From positions 1-11,361 of the forward strand of contig JAFSWA010000014.1 of the NCBI GenBank assembly GCA_017444705.1: a DNA stretch of 11,361 bases, written 5' to 3'. Under the pieces are notes generated by a model. It saw only the letters and a program-made list of their open reading frames with translations, was not told where the DNA came from and did not search any database. Source of the stretch: a bacterium (GTDB lineage: Bacteria; Cyanobacteriota; Vampirovibrionia; Gastranaerophilales; Gastranaerophilaceae). Position 1 is the first letter of the stretch. Each line of letters starts with the position of its first letter. Of the stretch, positions 1-5,715 are shown in pieces. The position numbers and the translations under genes are program-made.

Positions 1-62
1 CGCTAAAAAGTATAATTTCTGCCATATTAATATAATATCAATAGTTTTTTATAAAGTTTAAT

Positions 63-91
63 TTGTAAAAAAACTTAACGAATGATAGAAT
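63..91 (+). promoter_or_regulatory. possible promoter of ispD
   Basis: TTGTAA at 63-68 and TAGAAT at 86-91 are separated by 17 bases, a sigma70-like arrangement. If used, transcription would start at about 97-99, on or next to the ATG at 99, giving an essentially leaderless message. This fits the absence of a Shine-Dalgarno sequence in front of that ATG. A consensus TATAAT also lies at 11-16, but its -35 region would fall outside the window, so ispD could instead be transcribed from there or from an upstream gene. Confidence 0.3.
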
Positions 92-98
92 AAAACTT

Positions 99-803
99 AT
101 GAATAAGAAAATAAAGCAATTAAAAAATTATGCGATAATTCTTGCCTCCGGAAGCGGAAGTCGTTTTGGTTCAAAAATTCCAAAGCAATTTATTAAAATT
201 AAAGGAAAAACCCTTTTGGAATATTCAATTGAAGCTTTTGAAAATCATAATGATATTGATTATATTATTGTAGTTATTTCAAAAGAATATAGAAAACGGG
301 CAGAAAAACTAATTAATAAAAATTGCTATAAAAAAATTTATGCATTGATAAATGGTGGCGAACTGAGAAAAGACAGTTCATATAACGGAGTGTTCTCAAT
401 AAAAGATAAAGAAGCTAATGTTCTTATTCACGATTGTGCAAGACCTTTCGTTTCTGATAAAATAATTTCCGATTGTGTTAATACCCTTAAAAATCATACT
501 GCGGTCGGGGTTGCAATTCCAACAACTGACACAATTATTAAAGTTTACAAAAATATAATAAAAGATATTCCAAAACGAGATTCCCTAATGCGAATACAAA
601 CTCCCCAATGTTTTAGACTCTCTTTAATAAAAAAAGCACATGAGATGTCAAAAAATGATGCCGACTTTACTGACGACTGCGGACTTGTTGTTAAGTATAA
701 CTTAGCTGATATCTGTATAGTAGAGGGAAATGACAGTAATTTTAAGATAACATATCCAAATGATATTATTGTGGCAAAAGAGTATTTAAAATTAAAAAAA
801 TAA
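99..803 (+). CDS. ispD: IspD-family cytidylyltransferase (2-C-methyl-D-erythritol 4-phosphate cytidylyltransferase)
   Basis: Predicted to transfer CMP from CTP to 2-C-methyl-D-erythritol 4-phosphate in the cytosolic MEP pathway of isoprenoid synthesis. The 234 residues match the usual length. Visible family motifs: the N-terminal nucleotide loop ASGSGSRFG with PKQ (about 16-30; R22, K29), GGELRKDSS (86-94), HDCARP (111-116), PTTDT (141-145), TPQ (168-170), TDD (191-193) and NFKIT (214-218). These supply the expected CTP- and metal-contacting residues. The stretch DIPKRDSL before TPQ resembles TarI-type ribitol-5-phosphate cytidylyltransferases more than the usual IspD 'TvdR..LW', so TarI-like specificity is the main alternative. 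The ATG at 99 has no clear Shine-Dalgarno, but no other ATG lies near the motif-bearing N-terminus. The stop is only 5 bases before the -35 element of the next unit, and no terminator is visible between them. Confidence 0.82.
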   Translation: MNKKIKQLKNYAIILASGSGSRFGSKIPKQFIKIKGKTLLEYSIEAFENHNDIDYIIVVISKEYRKRAEKLINKNCYKKIYALINGGELRKDSSYNGVFSIKDKEANVLIHDCARPFVSDKIISDCVNTLKNHTAVGVAIPTTDTIIKVYKNIIKDIPKRDSLMRIQTPQCFRLSLIKKAHEMSKNDADFTDDCGLVVKYNLADICIVEGNDSNFKITYPNDIIVAKEYLKLKK

Positions 804-808
804 CACTT

Positions 809-838
809 TTGACATAATAACATTTTTTATTGTATAAT
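809..838 (+). promoter_or_regulatory. sigma70-type promoter for the CDF-CorC/era unit
   Basis: A perfect TTGACA (809-814) and a perfect TATAAT (833-838) are separated by 18 bases, immediately after the ispD stop. Transcription would start at about 845, giving a 5' leader of about 20 bases with GAGGA (856-860) five bases before the ATG at 866. It is the strongest promoter I can see in the window, and its leader has no room for a riboswitch. Confidence 0.78.
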
Positions 839-865
839 TGCTTTTGTAATTAAATGAGGAAATAA

Positions 866-2701
866 ATGTCGTCAGACAGTGGTCAGCCCGATAGCGACCG
901 AATAATTATAAAAAATATTGAAAAACAAACAAAGGTAATGGCAGTTATACGTGCTTTTATCGCTAATGTGGGAATAGCGTCAATAAAATTTGTTTGCGCC
1001 ATTGTTTCAGGCAGTTCGGCAATGTTTTCAGAAGCTGTACATTCATCAATAGATACTTTTAATAGTATTTGTTTAATGGTGGGAATTAAACGAGGTTCAA
1101 GACCTGCTGATAATGAGCATCCCTACGGTTACGGACTTGAAACAAATGTCTGGACATTATTTGCTGCAATATTTATGCTTGGCGGTACTTTTACTGCTAT
1201 AACAGGCGGTATTCAAAAACTTATAAAAGATTCCCCTGACAGTATTATTAGTAATTTTAATTATATTGCTTTGACACTGATATTGAGCATATTTTTTGAA
1301 GCATGGGCTGTTCATTCTGCTACCGATGCAGTTTTGACCGAATGCGGAGTTAAGAAAACAAATATAATCTCCGATTTTTTGCGTTCAATTAAGTATCTCG
1401 GAAAAATTAATTCCCCTACTACAAGATTTGTGTGGCTTGAAGATGTTTCGGCTCTGAGCGGTGTAGTTGTTGCGCTTAGTTCACTATCTTTTGCGTGGTT
1501 TTTTGCACGCTCTAAAATAGCAATTTTTGACGGTATTGCCTCATTAATTATCGGCTGTATTTTATTTATGCTTGCAATATATCTGCTTAAAAATAATGTT
1601 AATTTTCTTACCGGAAAGGCCGCAGAACCTCATGTGGAAGAGATTATAAAAGAAACGGCAAAAAATATTCATGGAATTACAAATATTCATGAATTGAAAA
1701 CAATTAATATGGGTGTTTCAGGTTTGATTATTAGTATGCAAATTGAAGTTGATTCTGAAATCCCCGTTAAAGATGCTGATGATATTGCCGATATGTTAGA
1801 AAGAAAAATAAGGAAAAAAATAAAAAATATACAACACGTAACAATTGAGATTTTTGCTCGAGATATTGAAGATAATTGGGAAGAAAAACTTGCAAAAGTA
1901 ACTGATGAAGGACAAAAAATAGGTGCAATTGACAATCGTGAAGCAAAAATGCTTTCAAATTTTTCAAGTTTTGCAAATAAAGTTGTAAGAGAAATTATGG
2001 TGCCGAGAACTGATGTTATTTTTGTTGATGCCGGAAATACTTTGAATGAAATTGCGGATGCAATAATAGAATCCGGTCACACAAGATTACCGGTTTATCA
2101 AGATAATTTTGATAATATTATAGGGATAATTAATGCAAAAGATATTTTGAAGTTCTATAAAAATGGTGAGAACTTTAATCTTAAAAAATGTATAAGACCG
2201 ATTTCAATTGTACCTGAAAATAAATTCATTTCTGATCTTTTAAATGACTTAATTTCAAGCAAAAATCAGGTCGCAGCTGTTGTTGATGAACACGGCGGAA
2301 TTGCCGGAATCGCAACAATAGAAGATATTTTGGAAGAAATAGTCGGAGAAATCTATGATGAATTTGACGAAGTTGATAATGATGAGTTTATAAAAATTAA
2401 TGAAAATACTATAAATCTTGATGCAAAATATGAAATTGAAAAATTAAATCAAAATTATGATTTGGATATTCCGACTGATGATTTTGATACAATAGGCGGA
2501 TATGTGTTTGGTCTTTTGGGCAGAGAACCGGAAATCGGTGATATTGTTGAAGATAGAAATATATCATATAAAGTTTTGGAAATTGACGGTATAAGAATTT
2601 CGAGAGTTGAAATGACGAAAGATACGCCGTTTGTTGAAGTTGAAAAAAATGTAGAAACTATAAGTACTGAAAATACAGAGAGCAAAAATGAAGAAGTTTA
2701 A
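866..2701 (+). CDS. CDF cation transporter fused to a CorC/HlyC-type CBS regulatory module
   Basis: A 611-residue inner-membrane protein with two recognisable parts. Residues 1-330 are a cation diffusion facilitator. About six hydrophobic segments (roughly 28-48, 52-74, 92-116, 133-155, 193-213, 217-241) include the TM2 metal motif HSSID (H59, D63), followed by HPYGYG (85-90) and an ED pair at 192-193 in TM5. A cytoplasmic alpha/beta tail follows at 250-330. The HPYGYG and ED signatures recall the SLC30A9/ZnT9-like branch, which exchanges Zn2+ for protons. Residues about 350-585 are a CorC/CNNM-type module: VREIMVPRTD (374-383), a CBS pair with GHTRLPVY (404-411) and VVDEHGGIAGIATIEDIL (472-489), and the CorC_HlyC domain with DDFDTIGGYVFG (538-549). 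CorC modules normally sit alone or behind a DUF21 membrane domain, so the CDF partner is unusual. The reading frame is continuous through the linker. GAGGA lies five bases before the ATG. The end overlaps era by 14 bases. The transported ion is unknown; Zn2+, Mg2+, Co2+ or Mn2+ are possible. Confidence 0.88.
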   Translation: MSSDSGQPDSDRIIIKNIEKQTKVMAVIRAFIANVGIASIKFVCAIVSGSSAMFSEAVHSSIDTFNSICLMVGIKRGSRPADNEHPYGYGLETNVWTLFAAIFMLGGTFTAITGGIQKLIKDSPDSIISNFNYIALTLILSIFFEAWAVHSATDAVLTECGVKKTNIISDFLRSIKYLGKINSPTTRFVWLEDVSALSGVVVALSSLSFAWFFARSKIAIFDGIASLIIGCILFMLAIYLLKNNVNFLTGKAAEPHVEEIIKETAKNIHGITNIHELKTINMGVSGLIISMQIEVDSEIPVKDADDIADMLERKIRKKIKNIQHVTIEIFARDIEDNWEEKLAKVTDEGQKIGAIDNREAKMLSNFSSFANKVVREIMVPRTDVIFVDAGNTLNEIADAIIESGHTRLPVYQDNFDNIIGIINAKDILKFYKNGENFNLKKCIRPISIVPENKFISDLLNDLISSKNQVAAVVDEHGGIAGIATIEDILEEIVGEIYDEFDEVDNDEFIKINENTINLDAKYEIEKLNQNYDLDIPTDDFDTIGGYVFGLLGREPEIGDIVEDRNISYKVLEIDGIRISRVEMTKDTPFVEVEKNVETISTENTESKNEEV

Positions 2702-3581
2702 AAGCGGATTTGTATCAATTATAGGTCGTCCGAATGTCGGTAAAAGCACTCTTTTAAATAAAATTTTAGGGCAGAAAATTGTAATAGCCACAAACAAGGC
2801 ACAAACAACGAGAAGAAGAATAAAAGGTATTTATACTGACGATAACTCTCAAATTGTTTTTATTGATACTCCGGGAGTTCATAAACCGCTTGATAAAATG
2901 GGAGAATTTTTAGTTGAAGAAGCAAAATTTGCAATTTCCGATACTGATTTAATTGTATTTTTAGTTGATGTTTCCACTCCGGCAGGACGTGGAGATAAAT
3001 GGATTGCCAAAAATCTTCTTGAAACTGATATTCCGATTTTTATTGTTTTTAATAAGGCTGATTTAATTAAAAATGAAATAAAAAGAGAAGAAAATATTAT
3101 AAGTTATAAAACTCTTTTTAATAAAAATTTTCCAACTTTTAAAATATCCGCAAAAACCGGCAGAAATATTGATACATTAATTGATAATATAAAAAGAAAA
3201 CTGCCGAATGGGGATTTAATTTATCCTGAGGATTTGGTAAGTGATGAGTCAATAAGAAATATTGCACAGGAAATTATAAGAGAAAAAATTTTAGAAAATA
3301 CTATGGATGAAATTCCTCATGCAAGTGCTGTTATTATTGATAAATTTGAAGAAACAGATAAAATTGACAGAATTTCCGCCACTATAATTGTTGATCAAGA
3401 TTCACAAAAAGGCATTGTTATAGGTAAAAAAGGTGCAATGCTAAAAAAAATCGGTACCGAAGCAAGATTAGAAATAGAAAAAATAACAGAAAAGAAAGCT
3501 TTTTTGGAACTTTTCGTTAAAGTTGAAAAGAATTGGCGAAAAAACAAAAAACTTGTGGAAAAATGGGGAAAAAATTTGTAA
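2688..3581 (+). CDS. era: GTPase Era, 16S rRNA-binding ribosome assembly factor
   Basis: Era is a GTPase that binds the 3' end of 16S rRNA and helps 30S subunit maturation at the cytoplasmic side. The 297 residues match the family length. The GTPase motifs are complete: G1 GRPNVGKST (13-21), switch-region QTTRRR (39-44), G3 DTPG (60-63), G4 NKAD (122-125) and G5 SAK (154-156). The C-terminal KH RNA-binding domain carries VIGKKGAMLKKIG (244-256), followed by the family's LELFVKV..NW segment (273-283). The ATG at 2688 lies inside the end of the CDF-CorC gene in another frame (14-base overlap) and has only a weak purine stretch before it, so translation is probably coupled to the upstream gene. 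CorC-like genes beside era or ybeY are a known genomic context in bacteria. Confidence 0.97.
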   Translation: MKKFKSGFVSIIGRPNVGKSTLLNKILGQKIVIATNKAQTTRRRIKGIYTDDNSQIVFIDTPGVHKPLDKMGEFLVEEAKFAISDTDLIVFLVDVSTPAGRGDKWIAKNLLETDIPIFIVFNKADLIKNEIKREENIISYKTLFNKNFPTFKISAKTGRNIDTLIDNIKRKLPNGDLIYPEDLVSDESIRNIAQEIIREKILENTMDEIPHASAVIIDKFEETDKIDRISATIIVDQDSQKGIVIGKKGAMLKKIGTEARLEIEKITEKKAFLELFVKVEKNWRKNKKLVEKWGKNL

Positions 3582-3709
3582 ATTTTAACAATTATTAAAA
3601 TATTTCGCTAATATAGCAATTATTTTTATGTTTAATCTTATTATAAATAAACTTAACAATTTATTTAAAATAAAAAAGTTTTCTGTTAAAATTAATTAAA
3701 AGGAATTTA
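3582..3709 (+). other. AT-rich intergenic gap between the two plus-strand units
   Basis: This 128-base gap holds no ORF and no convincing rho-independent terminator. The only small palindrome is GCTAATATAGC at 3607-3617, with a 4-base-pair stem. I cannot pick a promoter with confidence: several AT-rich -10-like hexamers exist without a matching -35. AGGA at 3701-3704 is the ribosome binding site for the ATG at 3710. AACTTAACAAT at 3650-3660 recurs exactly at 8580-8590. Confidence 0.5.
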
Positions 3710-4549
3710 ATGTTGATTCAGTCTGTTATCAAAAATTCACAAAATAGCGTTAAGGACAACATAGTTGCCACTAATCCTATTTATGAAAGCATGCTCGCTA
3801 AGCTTCGTCAAATTTTTATGAATGAGATAACAAAAGAAAATTCGGTTTTGGTTGATGTTAAAAAAGAAGCAATAGTTAAACTTGCGAAATTTTTATCCGC
3901 ACATACAAAAAAACCTTGTACGATAGGTATAACCGGTGAAACCGCAAGCGGAAAATCAACTATTACTGAAGATATAATCTCATCTATTAATGATTTTTCA
4001 AAAAGAATAAATATTAAAGACCCGATTACACGTCTTAATACGGATGATTATTATTATGACCGTTCGGAAATGGTTATTGCTGCGGGCGGTTTTGATAATT
4101 TTGTTAAAAATTATGACCTTGATGTGCCTGAAGCTATTGAATTAGAACTTATGAAACAACATATAATATCTTTGGTAAATTTAAGACGCACATATTTGCC
4201 TAAATATGATATGTCAGGAACCGCAAAAAGATATGACAATTACAGACTTGCAAAACCTGCAAGAATAATAATTTCTGAGGGTTTATATACTTTAAATGAT
4301 AAAATAGCTGATGTATTTGATTTTAAAATTTATGTTGATGTCAGTTTTCAGGCACAAAAAATGAGATTTTTTCAAAGAGCAAAAGCAAGAGGTTTAGAAG
4401 CATCTGCGGAAAAAGTTTATAAGAATGCAAAAAATAAAGCTGAAATTTATGTCTGTCCGTGTGCAAAAGATGCTGATATTGTAATTTCAGGTGAAGCAGA
4501 CAGAAATCGCTATAAAGAATTTATGACTGAAATTCTGAATTTGGTATAA
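3710..4549 (+). CDS. uridine kinase/phosphoribulokinase-family P-loop kinase
   Basis: Predicted cytosolic small-molecule kinase of the uridine kinase/PRK family, possibly phosphorylating uridine or cytidine in pyrimidine salvage. Evidence: Walker A GETASGKST (76-84) preceded by the strand TIGI; TDDYYYD (111-117), like the substrate-binding DDFY of uridine kinases; YDLDVPEAI (135-143), like the 'fDhPdA' motif; PKYDM (164-168) and IIISEGLY (186-193), the family's acidic 'vEGi' strand; and an arginine-containing lid with RAKARG (223-228). An extra helical segment of about 65 residues precedes the P-loop and is not part of typical Udk (about 210 residues), so the substrate could differ. AGGA lies five bases before the ATG. 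nadD starts three bases after the stop, so the genes are co-transcribed. The family is clear; the substrate is not. Confidence 0.75.
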   Translation: MLIQSVIKNSQNSVKDNIVATNPIYESMLAKLRQIFMNEITKENSVLVDVKKEAIVKLAKFLSAHTKKPCTIGITGETASGKSTITEDIISSINDFSKRINIKDPITRLNTDDYYYDRSEMVIAAGGFDNFVKNYDLDVPEAIELELMKQHIISLVNLRRTYLPKYDMSGTAKRYDNYRLAKPARIIISEGLYTLNDKIADVFDFKIYVDVSFQAQKMRFFQRAKARGLEASAEKVYKNAKNKAEIYVCPCAKDADIVISGEADRNRYKEFMTEILNLV

Positions 4550-4552
4550 ATT

Positions 4553-5125
4553 ATGAAAAAATGCTATATTTTTGGTACATTTAACCCAATACATAATTCA
4601 CATTTAAAAATTGCGGAATATCTTTTGTTGCAAGGATATAATAAAGCTGTTTTTGTACCGGCATATCGACCGCCGCATAAAGACTTTGATGAAAAAGAAG
4701 CTGCAAAAAGACTTGAAATGGTTAAATTAGCAGTAAAAAATCATAAAAACTTTGAAGTCAGTGACATAGAATTTAAAAGAAAAACTCCCTCATACACTTA
4801 TGATACAATTAAACAAATTTATAAAGGCAAACGAATAGATTTTGCAATAGGTACAGATGCCTTTGAAAAAATCGAATCATGGTATAAAATTGATAAATTA
4901 AAAGATATGTTAAACTTTCTTGTTTTTGAAAGACAGGAAAATTTTAAACCTGATAAATTTGATTATTTAAAACAAAAAGGTTATGTTTTTAAGCTTATGA
5001 AAATGCCTTTTGAAAATGTTTCATCAACTGAAATTAGGGAAAAAGTAAAAACAGGTGAAGATTTTTCTACACTTGTTGATAAAAATGTGCTAAAATATAT
5101 TTATGAACATGAAATATTCAAATAA
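4553..5125 (+). CDS. nadD: nicotinate-nucleotide adenylyltransferase NadD
   Basis: Catalyses NaMN + ATP to deamido-NAD in cytosolic NAD synthesis. The 190 residues are normal for NadD. Motifs: GTFNPIHNSHL (8-18), the nucleotidyltransferase nucleotide-binding site; VPAYRPPHK (35-43); SYTYDTI (80-86), the family's TY.T segment; IGTDAFEKIESWY (99-111), matching GxD....l..W; and SSTEIR (157-162), the ATP-binding ISST-R signature. The usual (T/H)xGH signature reads HNSH here, with Ser for Gly, a small-residue change probably tolerated. The gene begins three bases after the kinase stop and overlaps yqeK, so it sits in the middle of a three-gene unit. NadD next to YqeK is a widely conserved arrangement and supports the call. 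Confidence 0.93.
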   Translation: MKKCYIFGTFNPIHNSHLKIAEYLLLQGYNKAVFVPAYRPPHKDFDEKEAAKRLEMVKLAVKNHKNFEVSDIEFKRKTPSYTYDTIKQIYKGKRIDFAIGTDAFEKIESWYKIDKLKDMLNFLVFERQENFKPDKFDYLKQKGYVFKLMKMPFENVSSTEIREKVKTGEDFSTLVDKNVLKYIYEHEIFK

Positions 5126-5690
5126 AACATATGAAGATATTCTGAACTGGCTTGACACAAACTTAACACAAGACAGATATATTCATACTCTCGGTACGGT
5201 TGATACTGCGGTTATGCTCGCAGAGAGATTTAATCTTGATGTTGATAAAGCAAGAATCGGTGCATTGCTGCATGACTGTGCAAAGTGTTTTTCTGCGGAC
5301 AAACTTCGTCAGATATTAAATGATACAAATATAGTTATTGAAGATAGTGAGCTTGTTAATTATAAAACTTTGCATGCCCCGGTTAGTGCTTTTATTGCCG
5401 AAAATGATTTCGGGGTTACGGATCCTGAGATTTTATCTTCAATTCGTTGGCATACGCTTGGCAGAGTTAAAATGAGTGATTTGGAAAAAATCGTTTTTCT
5501 TGCTGATAAAATTGAAGGAAAGACAAGAGATGAAGATTATCGTGCAATGATATTAAAGATTCTTGATACACAAGGTATTGACAAAGCTATGCTTGAATGC
5601 ATGCGTACTACAATTAAAAGTCTTATTGACAGAAATTTGAAAATTTGTAATCAAACTATTGATGTGTACAACAGATTCTTAGATTCTTAG
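5103..5690 (+). CDS. yqeK: YqeK-family HD-domain hydrolase (symmetrical Ap4A hydrolase)
   Basis: YqeK proteins are metal-dependent HD-domain phosphohydrolases that split diadenosine tetraphosphate (Ap4A) symmetrically into two ADP. The 195 residues are typical. Metal and active-site motifs in order: RYIHTLG (25-31; H28), LLHDCAK (55-61; H57, D58), LHAPVSA (90-96; H91), WHT (116-118) and FLADKIE (132-138; D135). The start at 5103 overlaps nadD by 23 bases; a second in-frame ATG at 5109 (codon 3) is equally plausible. Neither has a Shine-Dalgarno, suggesting coupling to nadD. In Bacillus-type operons rsfS follows yqeK, but here the plus-strand unit ends. The last codons contain a tandem 8-base repeat (GATTCTTA at 5674-5681 and 5682-5689), the second copy creating the TAG. 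Confidence 0.92.
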   Translation: MNMKYSNKTYEDILNWLDTNLTQDRYIHTLGTVDTAVMLAERFNLDVDKARIGALLHDCAKCFSADKLRQILNDTNIVIEDSELVNYKTLHAPVSAFIAENDFGVTDPEILSSIRWHTLGRVKMSDLEKIVFLADKIEGKTRDEDYRAMILKILDTQGIDKAMLECMRTTIKSLIDRNLKICNQTIDVYNRFLDS

Positions 5691-5715
5691 GTTCTGTAAA
5701 TGTTTAAAAACCTAA
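5687..5715. terminator. possible hairpin between the convergent yqeK and AAA genes
   Basis: TTAGGTT (5687-5693) pairs with AACCTAA (5709-5715). An inner TAAA/TTTA pair (5697-5700 with 5703-5706) closes around TG. The structure spans both stop codons and the 13-base gap between the genes. Plus-strand transcripts continue into a pyrimidine-rich run (TTTAGCTTTTTCTTC), so it could terminate the kinase-nadD-yqeK message. The stem is AT-rich and interrupted, and no T run follows on the minus strand, so this is a weak call. Confidence 0.35.

Noticed and set aside
3607..3617. Terminator after era
   Set aside because: GCTAATATAGC forms only a four-base-pair AT-rich stem and no T run of terminator quality follows.
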